From: Desulfovibrio sp. DV
GTDB taxonomy: Bacteria > Desulfobacterota > Desulfovibrionia > Desulfovibrionales > Desulfovibrionaceae
Direction of reading: 5' to 3'
DNA: 64,000 bases
Assembly: GCF_001936595.1 (NCBI RefSeq)
Contig: NZ_MLBG01000007.1
Location: forward strand, 1-64,000
Notes under the pieces: model-generated
Told to the model about the DNA's origin: nothing
The model's database searches: none
What the model saw: only the letters and a program-made list of their open reading frames with translations
Shown: one piece after another, positions 1 through 8,671 of the stretch
How positions within the stretch are numbered: position 1 is the stretch's first letter
Layout of the letters: the number at the start of each line of letters is the position of its first letter
Program-made: the position numbers and the translations under genes

Positions 1-10
1 CGGGGGGGGG

Positions 11-521
11 TTATCTGGTCTTGTCCGATTGGACGGTCACGGCCACGGACAGGTCGGCGTCAACGCCGCCTTTCTGGGACGGCTGCAAGACGAGCTGTCG
101 GATGCGGATGCCGCGTCCCGGCGATTCCACCTGCTGCACAAAGGCCAGGAACTGGTTCATGCCAAGACCGGTCAGGCGCAGATCGACGGCCATCTCCCGA
201 CGTCCGCCGCCAAGTTCGCGATTGGCCGGGCGCATGAATTCGACATTGTTCTTGACGTTTTCCCTGGTGGCCACGTTTTCGACCAGGGAAAAACAGCGAA
301 AATCCTTCCGGCAGCGTCTCGCCGGCCGGGGTTTGGCCGGCGGCAGCCAGTTGTCCGGCCAGTCTTCCGGCTTCATCCCGGGCGCGCCGGGCCTCGGCCA
401 GTCGTTTTTCCCGCACAGCCAGCCCGTCGGCCAGGGGGACGGCCACCCACAGGTACAGCCCCAGGACCAGGGCTGCCCCGCCAGCGGCCAGGAGCAGGGG
501 ATGGGGCAACGGCCGCTTCAT
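11..521 (-). CDS. gspM: T2SS inner-membrane assembly protein GspM (frameshifted as sequenced)
   Basis: GspM is a bitopic inner-membrane protein that pairs with GspL to anchor the secretion ATPase. The first ~76 residues show a short cytoplasmic end, one membrane segment (about residues 8-28) and a helical linker. The reading frame then breaks at a run of five T (minus strand, 293-289). Removing one T joins it to a frame that continues to the TAA at 11-13 and carries the expected periplasmic ferredoxin-like part (FMRPANRE, GLGMNQFLAFVQQ), for ~169 residues, normal for GspM. The ATG overlaps the gspL stop as ATGA, so the two are translationally coupled. The gene is either a pseudogene or carries a sequencing error. 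It is the last T2SS gene visible; gspN and gspO are not in the window. The first ten bases (C followed by nine G) hold nothing identifiable. Confidence 0.8.
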
Positions 522-1981
522 GGGGCCTGCTCCCGTCCGCCGGCCAGCCGCAGGTCGAGCTGGAATTCCACCTGCTTTTTATCCGGCAGGTTCTTGGCTC
601 CCTTGATCTCCACGGAACGAAACACAGGCACGGCGGACAGACGGCGTTTGACCGCGTCAACCGTGGTGTAGTCGTCGGCCACGGCGTCGATGGTCACCCG
701 GGTGTCGTCGGCGGCAATGCGGCGGGCCTGCACCGTGCCGTTTGCGCCAAGCTCCTGGTGGATGGCGGCCAGCACTTCCAGGATGGAGCCTGTCCCGGTT
801 TGGCCCTGTTCACGGGCCGATGCCGTCAGTTCGGCCAGCCGGCCGCGAAGGACCGAGAGTTTCTGGGAGAGTGTCAGGCCCGCAGCCAGTTCCGGCGCAG
901 CCGCAGCCACGATGGCGCTGGTTTCGTCCAGGGTCCTGGTCAGGGCGGCGTCGAGTCGCCAGTAGGCGGCAACCAGGGCCACAACGCCGCAAAGGGCCAA
1001 GAGAACCAGGGAGCCGCCGGCCAGGCCGATGGCCCGGCGCAGGGACGAACGCGACAGGGCCGGGGTCAGGGCGCCGCGCAGAAAATTGGCCGTTCCCGGA
1101 CCCTTGGCAGCCAACAGGGCCAGACCGTAGGCCGCGGCATAGGCATCGGGCAGGGGCTCGCCCCCGGGCAGGAGCGGCCAGCCGGCACAGGCGGCCAACC
1201 GGGTGGGCGGCACGGCCAGAGCCTGTTCCAGGGCGCTGGCGTGGCTTTCGAGGCAGGCTTCGCCGACAAGGGCCAGGGACAGCCCGGCCGGGGATTGCGA
1301 GGCCATGGCCGACAGTGTCAGGGCCGCTTCCCGGGCCAGAAACGCGCTGACGCCGGCCGTATCGCCAGCGACGGCCATGGGGGCAGGCAGGCTGCGCCAG
1401 GCCAGGGAAGCGCCGTGCAGGCGGCAGACGAAATCGGCCCGGCCATTGAGCAGGCTGACGCACAGGGCGGCCTCGGCTCCGGGCAGCAGGCTGGCCAGGA
1501 GGGTGTCGAGGCCGGCCAGATCGAGGCAGGCGGCGCTTGGCGGCAACCCGTGGGCGGTCAGGGCGGCCGTTTGGGCAGTCAGGGCGCTGAGGGGAACGGC
1601 CGCAGCCAGGGTCACGGCAGCCGGGGGTGTGGCCAGGGCCGTCGGGGTCCAGCTCAGGGCGGCTTCGGGCAGGGGAGTGGCCAGATAGGGCTCGAATTCC
1701 GGGCCAAGGACCAGATCGATCTTGTTTGGCGCTGTAAAGGGAAAGGGCAGGCGGCGCAGGACGGCGTTAGCCCCGTCAAGGCCCAGGATGGTCTGGTCGG
1801 CGGGCTGCGCCCCGTCCGGGAGCAGGGAGGCGGCCTGGGCGGCCATGGCCTCGGGAGAAGCGCCTGGCGGCAGGGCGGCACTTGCCGCCAGGGTGACGGC
1901 AAGGCGCCCCCGAGTGCGTTCCAGACGCAAAACGTCGAGTGATTCCGGCCGTTGGCACACAGCCAGGATGAATTCCCGCAT
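518..1981 (-). CDS. gspL: T2SS inner-membrane protein GspL
   Basis: At 487 residues this has the GspL layout: a cytoplasmic actin-like (PilM-type) domain over about residues 1-295, one membrane helix near 300-325 (SLVLLALCGVVALVAA), then a coiled segment and a periplasmic PilN/ferredoxin-like domain ending in FQLDLRLAGG. In T2SS systems GspL recruits the GspE ATPase and binds GspM. The start at 1981 (MREFILAVCQ) is chosen over longer upstream possibilities because it leaves a 26-nt gap after gspK and begins directly with the actin-like domain. The sequence is alanine-rich and poorly conserved, so the assignment rests on architecture and position between gspK and gspM. Confidence 0.85.
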   Translation of the reverse strand: MREFILAVCQRPESLDVLRLERTRGRLAVTLAASAALPPGASPEAMAAQAASLLPDGAQPADQTILGLDGANAVLRRLPFPFTAPNKIDLVLGPEFEPYLATPLPEAALSWTPTALATPPAAVTLAAAVPLSALTAQTAALTAHGLPPSAACLDLAGLDTLLASLLPGAEAALCVSLLNGRADFVCRLHGASLAWRSLPAPMAVAGDTAGVSAFLAREAALTLSAMASQSPAGLSLALVGEACLESHASALEQALAVPPTRLAACAGWPLLPGGEPLPDAYAAAYGLALLAAKGPGTANFLRGALTPALSRSSLRRAIGLAGGSLVLLALCGVVALVAAYWRLDAALTRTLDETSAIVAAAAPELAAGLTLSQKLSVLRGRLAELTASAREQGQTGTGSILEVLAAIHQELGANGTVQARRIAADDTRVTIDAVADDYTTVDAVKRRLSAVPVFRSVEIKGAKNLPDKKQVEFQLDLRLAGGREQAP

Positions 1982-2007
1982 ACAGTCCTTGTGGCACGCC
2001 AGGGGCC

Positions 2008-3015
2008 TTAACGCAACTCCCGATAGAGCACCTTGCAGTTGGGCGTTTGGGCCGACTGCCGGCCCTGGTCCCGCTTGAGCACCGCGTAAAGACGTCTTTG
2101 GGCCGCGCCGGAACGTCCCGTGAGTAGCACGGAGAAATACAGGCTCCGGGTGGTCAGGGCTCCCCGGGGCCACTCGACGCCGAGATCCCCGCCGGACTTG
2201 CCAAGCCAGCCAAGCGTGTTCAACTCGTCGCGGCGCACCGGATCCCGGCGGTAGGTGTCCAGGGATGCGGCCAGAGAGGCGGCCCGGGCCGAGTCGAGGT
2301 TGATGGGCAGGGCGGCCAGGACGGGCAAGGGGGCGGTATTGACGTTGATGAGCCCGCTGCCCCAGATCGTGACCATGGAGAGCAGGCCGGGGCGCGAGTC
2401 CCGGCCGTAGAGCAGATCACGGGAAAATCCCCGGACAAGCAGCAGCTCGGCCAGGGTGTCCAGGGAGTTGTTGCGCACGCGGTAGGGCAGGAGGGCTGCG
2501 GCGTAGGCGGCATCCTCGCCGCCGCCGTCGCCGGGATTGTCGTCAGGGTCGAGCCAGTCGATCAAGGCGGCGAGGAGGGCTTTGGCTTTGTCGCCTGGCA
2601 GGGAAAAGGGTGGGGCGCAGAGCAGGCGCAGGAAAATGCCCTCGAAGACGGCATGGTCCGACAGGCCGGGGTGGAGGCTGTTGACCGGGAATTTGCCGCT
2701 TTCATCCTCGATGCGGCCGTCAAGGTGGCCGTCCAGGAACCAGATGCCCGGGTAGGCGGCCAGATCGGGAAAATAGGCCCAGTCCTCGGTCAGATTGTCG
2801 GTTTCAAGTTTCTGGCCATCCTGGATGAGAACGGCGGCAGCGGCCAGCAGGCCGGATTCGGCGATGGCCTGGGCCTGCCTGGAGTAGATGCCGCCGTAGG
2901 CGCCAAACACTTCGATCTGGGCCGTACGGATGGTCGAAACCGCCAGGGAGGCCAGGAGCGCCACCAGGGCCAGCACAAAAAGGAGCACCGCACCCTGGGG
3001 CCCGGACGGCTTCAT
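2008..3015 (-). CDS. gspK: T2SS minor pseudopilin GspK
   Basis: GspK caps the tip of the T2SS pseudopilus with GspI and GspJ. The 335-residue product opens with a short leader, a Gly processing site and a hydrophobic helix (AVLLFVLALVALLASLAV). It lacks the Glu at +5 found in other pilins, which is a known GspK trait. The large globular domain includes the helix-hairpin-helix-like region (LIDWLDPDDNPGDGGGEDAAY, residues ~175-195) and a NVNTAPLPVL motif typical of GspK. The ATG at 3015 overlaps the gspJ stop (ATGA). A longer in-frame reading to 3213 would run into gspJ and lacks a leader. Confidence 0.92.
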   Translation of the reverse strand: MKPSGPQGAVLLFVLALVALLASLAVSTIRTAQIEVFGAYGGIYSRQAQAIAESGLLAAAAVLIQDGQKLETDNLTEDWAYFPDLAAYPGIWFLDGHLDGRIEDESGKFPVNSLHPGLSDHAVFEGIFLRLLCAPPFSLPGDKAKALLAALIDWLDPDDNPGDGGGEDAAYAAALLPYRVRNNSLDTLAELLLVRGFSRDLLYGRDSRPGLLSMVTIWGSGLINVNTAPLPVLAALPINLDSARAASLAASLDTYRRDPVRRDELNTLGWLGKSGGDLGVEWPRGALTTRSLYFSVLLTGRSGAAQRRLYAVLKRDQGRQSAQTPNCKVLYRELR

Positions 3016-3737
3016 GACCCCGCTCCCGTCGCATAGGTTTGCGGGGGGAGGGGGAAGCGCAGATCCATGGTCCGGCGTTTGCCGGAAAAGACCGCCGTCC
3101 CGGTGAGACGCACCTGGGCGGGCAGGGGGGAGAGGCGGGCGGCATGCCGGGTGCGGCTGTCCCAGGCCGTCTGGGGGGCGGTGGCGGCGCTTTCCAGGAA
3201 CCGGATGGCGCACTGTTCCAGGGCTCCGATCAGGATGGTTTCGGCTACGGGCATGTGGTCCCGGTCACGCCAACTGAGCGTTGCCAGGGGAATTTCCCGG
3301 CGGACAAGCTGGCGGACGTTCCGGTTGGCCCGATCGTTTTCCGGGGGCATACGCAGCACGTACTCCACCCGGTTAAAGGCCTGGGAGGGAAACGGCGCGC
3401 CCGGGTCCAGGCTGGCGGCCGTGGCCAGGGAGAGCAGGAGCTGGTCGGACTGCGACGACAGCGAAGCGGCGTCCTGGCCGCCGTAAAAGGCCATGGTTTC
3501 GGCCACGTCTTTTTTCTGTACATCGGTCCAGATGGCCGACCCCAGGTCGTTGCCAAGGGCCAGACGCATGATGTCCAGGGTGTCTTCAGCGGCCAGACCG
3601 GTCTGGACATCTTCCGACAGGCCCATGACCTGGGTGGTGACGGAATAGGACCCGACCATGACCAGGGCGGCAATGAGCAGGGCCAGGAGCACCTCGACCA
3701 GGGTGAACCCGGCCGGCTGGTTGAAACGGGCCGTCAC
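3012..3737 (-). CDS. gspJ: T2SS minor pseudopilin GspJ
   Basis: This 241-residue prepilin-like protein has a type III signal at its N-terminus: a short basic leader, then the G/FTLVEVLLALLIAAL cleavage and methylation motif with Glu at +5. GspJ joins GspI and GspK in the pseudopilus tip complex in the periplasm. The start codon is GTG at 3737-3735, overlapping the gspI TGA as GTGA, so translation is coupled. Neighbours on both sides are other pseudopilins in the standard G-H-I-J-K order. Confidence 0.9.
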   Translation of the reverse strand: MTARFNQPAGFTLVEVLLALLIAALVMVGSYSVTTQVMGLSEDVQTGLAAEDTLDIMRLALGNDLGSAIWTDVQKKDVAETMAFYGGQDAASLSSQSDQLLLSLATAASLDPGAPFPSQAFNRVEYVLRMPPENDRANRNVRQLVRREIPLATLSWRDRDHMPVAETILIGALEQCAIRFLESAATAPQTAWDSRTRHAARLSPLPAQVRLTGTAVFSGKRRTMDLRFPLPPQTYATGAGS

Positions 3738-4105
3738 GGCCTGGGCTCCAGCCGCGACAGGCGAACGCTCACGCGCTCAGAACCGACCGGACGCACGGTC
3801 ACGGAAATCTCTTGCAGCACGGCCCCGGCCGGGCCGGTCACTTCCACGGCAAAGGTGTAGCTTTCGTCCGGGGCGGGGAACGTGCCGTTCCCGCTTTTGA
3901 GGTTGCCGCTGCCGGCCAGGAGCAGATCGGCCATCTTGTCCTCGGCCAGCCAGGCGGCGTGTCTGGCCCGGGCCGCCTCCAGGCGCTGGTCCTGCAGGCG
4001 CACGAGCCCGGCCAGAATCGAGACCAGGGCAATGGCCAGGATGGCCACGGCCACCAGGGTTTCAAGCAGGGCCTGGCCGCTTGGAGTTCGGGATGGGCGG
4101 GGCAT
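3734..4105 (-). CDS. gspI: T2SS minor pseudopilin GspI
   Basis: The 123-residue product matches GspI in size. It has a prepilin leader, the cleavage/methylation motif G/QALLETLVAVAIL with Glu at +5, and a short C-terminal domain. GspI nucleates the pseudopilus tip. The first residue after the cleavage site is Gln rather than Phe, a tolerated variant. The gene sits 3 nt after the gspH stop and overlaps the start of gspJ. Confidence 0.88.
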   Translation of the reverse strand: MPRPSRTPSGQALLETLVAVAILAIALVSILAGLVRLQDQRLEAARARHAAWLAEDKMADLLLAGSGNLKSGNGTFPAPDESYTFAVEVTGPAGAVLQEISVTVRPVGSERVSVRLSRLEPRP

Positions 4106-4108
4106 GGC

Positions 4109-4807
4109 TCAGCGTCCCTCCCCGACGGCGGTATCGGCCCAGGGCGGATCGGCCAGTCCCTGTTTCTTTTCAAACCGCGCCTGAGCTGCGTCCAGATCGG
4201 CAGTGACCATCTCCACCCGGCAGCCCACCGGGGAAACAGTCAGGGCCGCGTCTGTGCCGTCAGAGCCGGGCAGGCGGATAAAGGCCGGCTGGCACAGGCC
4301 TTCGGGGCGCACCACGATGGAGACAACGGCCGGATGGTCAATGGTCCTGCCCCTGGTCACGGCCAGCCGCGGGCGGACGCTCCCGGGCAGCTTTACGGCC
4401 GGGATCGTCGGTGCCGCCTTGGGCGTCATGGCCGCGTCAATGGTCGCAGAGGCCGAGGGTGAAGCTGGTTTGGGGCTGTTTGCAGCGGTTTTTTCCCTGG
4501 AGACCGGCGTCCGGGCCAGAGGCTTTTGCGGGGCGGTTGGCCCGAGCCGGCATTCCCCCTTGTCCCAGTCGATGTCCACCCGCCAGGGCTGGCCGGTGAG
4601 GATGGCCTCGCTCCTGGCCCGGCGCAGCACCCCGGTCAGGATGCGGGCCGCGGATTTTTCCCCTTCCCGGGCCAGCAGCCCGGACAGGCCCGGGAGGGCC
4701 AGACCGGCCGATATGCCAAGCACCACCAGGACGATGGTCAGCTCCACCAGGGTGAATCCGGCATGATGACGGGCGGGCAAGGGGAGACGGGTCCTTTTAG
4801 CCGCCAA
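4109..4807 (-). CDS. gspH: T2SS minor pseudopilin GspH
   Basis: The protein has a prepilin signal ([24 protein letters not shown], with Glu +5) and a β-rich C-terminal domain, as expected for the minor pseudopilin that links the major pilus to the tip complex. At 232 residues it is longer than typical GspH (~170). The excess is a Pro/Ala/Thr-rich stretch around residues 95-140 that looks like a low-complexity linker. The best start is TTG at 4807-4805, overlapping the end of gspG by 11 nt; no ATG precedes the leader in frame. Translational coupling to gspG is likely. Confidence 0.85.
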   Translation of the reverse strand: MAAKRTRLPLPARHHAGFTLVELTIVLVVLGISAGLALPGLSGLLAREGEKSAARILTGVLRRARSEAILTGQPWRVDIDWDKGECRLGPTAPQKPLARTPVSREKTAANSPKPASPSASATIDAAMTPKAAPTIPAVKLPGSVRPRLAVTRGRTIDHPAVVSIVVRPEGLCQPAFIRLPGSDGTDAALTVSPVGCRVEMVTADLDAAQARFEKKQGLADPPWADTAVGEGR

Positions 4808-5276
4808 GATCCCAGCTTTTCACGTCGGCATCGACGCCCTCGCCGCCTTCCTGGCTGTCGGCCCCAAGCGAAATAAGATCAAAATCACCGTGTTCACCCG
4901 GACAGATGTAGACGTAGTCCTTGCCCCAGGGGTCCTTGGGCATGGTGTCGAGGTAGCCCTTGGCCGGATAGTTCTGCGGCACGCGGCCGATGCTGGGCTT
5001 TTCCCGCAAGGCGCGCAGACCCTGCTCGGTGGTGGGGTAGACGCCGTTGTCGAGCTTGTACTGTTTAAGCGCCATGGACAGGCTTTCGATCTGCATCTTG
5101 GCCTTGACCACCCGGGCCTTGTCGGGCTGGTCCACGATGCGCGGCAGCACCAGCCCGGCCAGGACGCCGAGGATGACGATGACCACCATGAGTTCGATCA
5201 GGGTGAAGCCGGCGCTGGCTGCGCCCCGGCCCGTTGCGGCGGCGCGGCCGCAAGCTCGTATGGCACATGTGGACAT
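4797..5276 (-). CDS. gspG: T2SS major pseudopilin GspG
   Basis: GspG polymerises into the periplasmic pseudopilus that pushes substrates through the secretin. The 159-residue product has a long leader (~24 residues), the cleavage/methylation motif [21 protein letters not shown], and the conserved GspG core ([42 protein letters not shown]). The Asp-rich C-terminus holds the calcium-binding residues known from the family. The ATG at 5276 is preceded by a strong AAGGAG ribosome site, the best in the operon, fitting the most abundant subunit. Confidence 0.97.
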   Translation of the reverse strand: MSTCAIRACGRAAATGRGAASAGFTLIELMVVIVILGVLAGLVLPRIVDQPDKARVVKAKMQIESLSMALKQYKLDNGVYPTTEQGLRALREKPSIGRVPQNYPAKGYLDTMPKDPWGKDYVYICPGEHGDFDLISLGADSQEGGEGVDADVKSWDLGG

Positions 5277-5296
5277 GGGGTCTCCTTGGGCGGCAT

Positions 5297-6526
5297 TTAG
5301 CCAATTAAGCTGCTCATTTCGAAGATGGGCAGGAGCACGGCCAACACCATAAGGCCCACCATGCCGCCAAGCAACAGGATCATGATGGGTTCAAACAGGG
5401 AACTGGCGCTTTTGATGCGGGTGCTGACGTCGTTTTCGAGCATCCGGGCCAGACCGATGAGCAGCTCGCCCAGCCGGCCGCTCTGTTCGCCGGCAGAAAC
5501 GAGCTGGATGGTGATGGGCGGAAAGATGTCGGCCTCGCGCATGGGATCGGTCAGGCCGCCGCCCTGGCTGGCTTCGTCGCGGATGCGTTCCATGGCCTGC
5601 TCAAAGACCACGTTGCCGGATACGGACCCGGCGATGCGCAGGGCAGCCAGCATGGTCACCCCCTGGTTGAGGCAGGTGCCAAGGGTGCGGGCCATGCGGG
5701 CGGTGGCCGCGTTTCGGGCGATGGTCCCGACCACGGGCAGGGCCAGGGTCAGGCGGTCCTTTACGGCCCGGCCCCGGCGGGTGCGCAGCAGCCGGTTGGC
5801 GCCAAAGGCCAGGCCGGCCATGGCCCCAAGGAGCACCGGCCACCAGGATCGGAAGAAATCGCTGACCGCAATGAGGATGACGGTCGGCAGCGGCAAGGCC
5901 CGGCGCAGGTCCACGAAGATGCGGGTGACCTCGGGGATGACGTAGACGAGCAGCAGGCCCATGACCACGATGCCAAACAGGAACATGAAGGCCGGATAGG
6001 CCAGGGCGGCCTGGAGCGTCCGGGTCAGGGCCATCTGCCGGTCGAGGTATTCGGCCAGATTGGCCAAAACGATGGGCAACATGCCGGTGGCCTCGGCCGA
6101 ACGCACCATGCTCACGTAGGTGGGCGGAAAAACCGTCGGGTAGGCGGCCAGGGCGGTGGAAAAGTCCTGGCCCTCGCGGATGCGCTCCAGAATATGGGAA
6201 AAGACCCATTTGGCCCGGCCTGAGCGCATCTGTTCAATGAGCGAACCCAGGGCCTTGTCCAGGGGCAGGCCGGCCTCCAGGAGAGTGGCCAGGACCTGGG
6301 TCGCGGTCAACAACTCTGCCCGGCCCACCCGGCGGGCAAACAGCGGCACGGACGACGCGGCAGCGGTGCGGGCCGAGGCTCCGGCCCCGGCCGCTTCGGC
6401 CAGGGTGCTGACAAACAGGCGCTTGGCCCGCAGAAGCTGTCTGGCCGCCTGGGTGCTCTCGGCCGAGATGATGCCCTGTCTGGTGCGCCCCTTGGCGTCA
6501 ACGGCGGTGTATTCGTAGACGGGCAT
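5297..6526 (-). CDS. gspF: T2SS inner-membrane platform protein GspF
   Basis: The 409-residue protein has the duplicated GspF/PilC domain structure: a cytoplasmic N-terminal region ([20 protein letters not shown]), a first T2SSF domain (about 75-200), a membrane segment near 170-195 ([22 protein letters not shown]), a second T2SSF domain, and a last transmembrane helix at the C-terminus ([21 protein letters not shown]). GspF forms the inner-membrane platform that couples GspE to pseudopilus assembly. It starts 6 nt after gspC and is followed by gspG. Confidence 0.97.
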   Translation of the reverse strand: MPVYEYTAVDAKGRTRQGIISAESTQAARQLLRAKRLFVSTLAEAAGAGASARTAAASSVPLFARRVGRAELLTATQVLATLLEAGLPLDKALGSLIEQMRSGRAKWVFSHILERIREGQDFSTALAAYPTVFPPTYVSMVRSAEATGMLPIVLANLAEYLDRQMALTRTLQAALAYPAFMFLFGIVVMGLLLVYVIPEVTRIFVDLRRALPLPTVILIAVSDFFRSWWPVLLGAMAGLAFGANRLLRTRRGRAVKDRLTLALPVVGTIARNAATARMARTLGTCLNQGVTMLAALRIAGSVSGNVVFEQAMERIRDEASQGGGLTDPMREADIFPPITIQLVSAGEQSGRLGELLIGLARMLENDVSTRIKSASSLFEPIMILLLGGMVGLMVLAVLLPIFEMSSLIG

Positions 6527-6532
6527 GGCGAC

Positions 6533-7006
6533 CTAGGGTTTCATGGACAGGATTTCCTCGCGGCCCTGCCGTTCGAGGATGACGAAATTCCTGCCGATGC
6601 TCTTGATCCGGGCGTCCTTGACCGTGGCTCCGACGGCGTAGGGCTTTTGGACCTTGGTGCCCTTGTCGCGCAAAAAGGCCGAACTCAACCGGCCGTCGGC
6701 GGACACCACGGTGCCGGCCAGCTCCATGTCGATCTCGGCCGGTTTGGGTGGTTCCTTGGGCTTGTCCTGGCTGCCGGGCAGGGGCTTGAGGCCGAAAACA
6801 TCATTGGAGAGGATGGTGCGGGTCAGGTCGGCCGGCGTGGCCGGCTTGGCCGCAGGGGGGGGAGCCGTCGCCGTTGCCGCGGTCGAAGACACCGGAGGCG
6901 CAGGGGCGGTCGGAAAGATGAAGGTGTGGGCCACAAGCCAAAGCGCCCCGGCCAGGGCGGCAGCGCTTGTCAGCGCCACGAGGCGTTTGAGTCCGGATTC
7001 GGTCAT
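6533..7006 (-). CDS. gspC: T2SS inner-membrane protein GspC (HR domain only)
   Basis: GspC bridges the inner-membrane platform and the secretin. This 157-residue form has a short cytoplasmic tail, a membrane helix (about residues 10-32), a Pro/Ala/Thr-rich linker, and a C-terminal homology region with repeated β-strands (MELAGTVVSADGRLSSAFL, ILERQGREEIL). The C-terminal PDZ or coiled-coil domain of enterobacterial GspC (~270 residues) is absent, so this is the minimal type. It lies directly before gspF, and the assignment rests on architecture and context. Confidence 0.8.
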   Translation of the reverse strand: MTESGLKRLVALTSAAALAGALWLVAHTFIFPTAPAPPVSSTAATATAPPPAAKPATPADLTRTILSNDVFGLKPLPGSQDKPKEPPKPAEIDMELAGTVVSADGRLSSAFLRDKGTKVQKPYAVGATVKDARIKSIGRNFVILERQGREEILSMKP

Positions 7007-7031
7007 AACGTCCGGGGGTGGCCTCTCGGGG

Positions 7032-8012
7032 TTACTGGCACAGGCCGAAATTGCGGGCTTTTTCCAGATGTCCGCACAGGCCGAGCTGGCAGGCCAGGGC
7101 CAGATCGCCGCACCCGTCGCGGGTCATCTGCTGGCGAAGGCGCAGCACGCCCCGGTTGCGGTAGGCCTGGGCAAAGTTGGAACGCAGTCTGGCGGCCCGA
7201 TCGTAGTCTTCCATGGCCTGGGGATACTGGCCGAGTTTTTCCCGGGCGAGCGCCCGGTTGTAGTAGAGGTCGGCGTCGCTGGGGGACAGGCGCACGGCGG
7301 CATCGAGCACCATGGCGGCTTCCTCGTAGCGGCGCAGGGTGATGAGGATGTCGGCCTTGTTGTTGAGCGCCGCAGCGTTGGCCGGGTCCATGGCCACGAC
7401 CTTGTCGTAATCGGCCATGGCCCGGTCGAATTCGTTTTGGGCCTGATAGGCCAGGGCGCGGTTGAAAAGCGAGGCAACCCCATTTGGCCCGGCCAGTTTG
7501 GCGGCAGCGGAAAAATCCGCGCCGGCCTTGTCGTAGTGGCCAAGCGCATAGGAGGCCACGCCCCGGTTGTTGTAGGCCTGGGCCATGCCGGCGTCGATGG
7601 TGAGGGCTTCGGTGAAAAGGACCACGGCCTTGTCATAGTCCTGGCGCATGTAGGCGGCAGCGCCGAGGTCGTAGGCGGTCTGGGCGCTTTTGCCGTTGCC
7701 GGACCGGGCCTGTTCGAAATCCTTCTGGGCCAGTTCGTATTGGCCCATGCGGTAGTAGGCCTCGCCGCGTTCCTGATAGGCGGCGGACGAGGCATTGCCG
7801 GCGGCGATAGCCGGGGAGGTTTTGTGGATGACGTCTGCCGGGTTTTCACCAGCCGATTCCGGGGCGAGGCGCACCGGGGTGACTGGTGGTTTGGCGGTGC
7901 ATCCGGCCAGCAGGGCGGCCAGAACCGAGGCGGCAGCCAGACCCATACGACAACGGCGCAGCCCATGGCGCATTCGGCGACCCGACAGAAACGGCAAGAA
8001 ACGATTGGGCAT
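7032..8012 (-). CDS. TPR-repeat lipoprotein, candidate secretin pilotin
   Basis: The 326-residue product has a lipoprotein signal peptide ending in the lipobox LLAGC and about six tandem TPR units from about residue 90 on (repeats such as AYNNRGVASYALGHYDKAGADF and LYYNRALAREKLGQYPQAMEDYDRA). The C-terminal tail carries several Cys (CGDLALACQLGLCGHL). It ends 25 nt before gspC on the same strand. TPR lipoproteins of the PilF/PilW type act as pilotins for type IV pilus secretins, so a role in bringing GspD to the outer membrane is a reasonable inference, but no specific pilotin signature is visible. The ATG at 8012 has a weak ribosome site; an internal ATG at 7973 is the alternative. Confidence 0.7.
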   Translation of the reverse strand: MPNRFLPFLSGRRMRHGLRRCRMGLAAASVLAALLAGCTAKPPVTPVRLAPESAGENPADVIHKTSPAIAAGNASSAAYQERGEAYYRMGQYELAQKDFEQARSGNGKSAQTAYDLGAAAYMRQDYDKAVVLFTEALTIDAGMAQAYNNRGVASYALGHYDKAGADFSAAAKLAGPNGVASLFNRALAYQAQNEFDRAMADYDKVVAMDPANAAALNNKADILITLRRYEEAAMVLDAAVRLSPSDADLYYNRALAREKLGQYPQAMEDYDRAARLRSNFAQAYRNRGVLRLRQQMTRDGCGDLALACQLGLCGHLEKARNFGLCQ

Positions 8013-8152
8013 AGTGAATGATTGCCGGCGGGAGGCAGGACCACGGCCGGTATCGTAAGGGGTTGGGGCCAACTGATGCGCCGATGGCAGAATCGTTGTC
8101 AGTATGCCCCAAAGCCCGGGGATGGACAAGGCGGTTTTTCCCCGGTGTCCGG

Positions 8153-8602
8153 CTACAGGCGTTCAAGCATGGTTTTAAGGACCTGGCGGGTGGTCTCCAG
8201 GTCCCGGGGGGAGATGCCCCGGGTCAGTTCGCTGCTCAGTTCAAGGCCGGCCCGCAGGGACGCGTCCCAGTTCGGCCGGGCTGTTTCGGTCAGTTCCACC
8301 CTTTTAATGCGGCGATCGCTCGGATCGGAGACCCGCCGGGCGATGCCGCATTGTTCCAGCCGATCAAGCAGGCGAACCAGGGTCGGGCCCTCGATGCCCA
8401 CGGCATCGGCCAGCTCGCGCTGGGTCAGGGCCGCAGGGCCTGCGTCCAGGCGACGGATGACGGCCCACATGGCGCAGGACAACCCCAAGGGGCGCAGCCG
8501 TTCATCCAGGCGGGATCGCCAAGCCCTGGCCACGTCGTTAAGGGCCACAGGGATGGATTCGGGAGCACTGTCGGGAGCGGCGGCTGAAGGAGAATGGGCC
8601 AT
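8153..8602 (-). CDS. MarR-family transcriptional regulator
   Basis: This 149-residue winged-helix protein shows the MarR DNA-binding core (LTQRELADAVGIEGPTLVRL, then the wing DPSDRRIKRVELTE). The start at 8602 (MAHSPSAAAP) is fixed by an AAGGAG site immediately upstream. An in-frame extension to 8653 has no ribosome site. The gene lies 69 nt downstream of the RND pump gene on the same strand, so it probably belongs to the efflux transcript and may respond to pump substrates. The ligand cannot be read from sequence. Confidence 0.88.
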   Translation of the reverse strand: MAHSPSAAAPDSAPESIPVALNDVARAWRSRLDERLRPLGLSCAMWAVIRRLDAGPAALTQRELADAVGIEGPTLVRLLDRLEQCGIARRVSDPSDRRIKRVELTETARPNWDASLRAGLELSSELTRGISPRDLETTRQVLKTMLERL

Positions 8603-8671
8603 GATGGAAACTCCTTGCACGACGCGCGTCGCGACATACCGCGCGCTTGGCATGTATCAGATATGCAATGA

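Noticed and set aside
1-10. C followed by nine G at the window start
   Set aside because: Too short to interpret; could be a contig edge or homopolymer noise.
29-1942. Long plus-strand open frame opposite gspL/gspM (637 codons)
   Set aside because: Gly/Gln/Arg-rich, no family resemblance, fully antisense to well-supported T2SS genes; a typical high-GC shadow.
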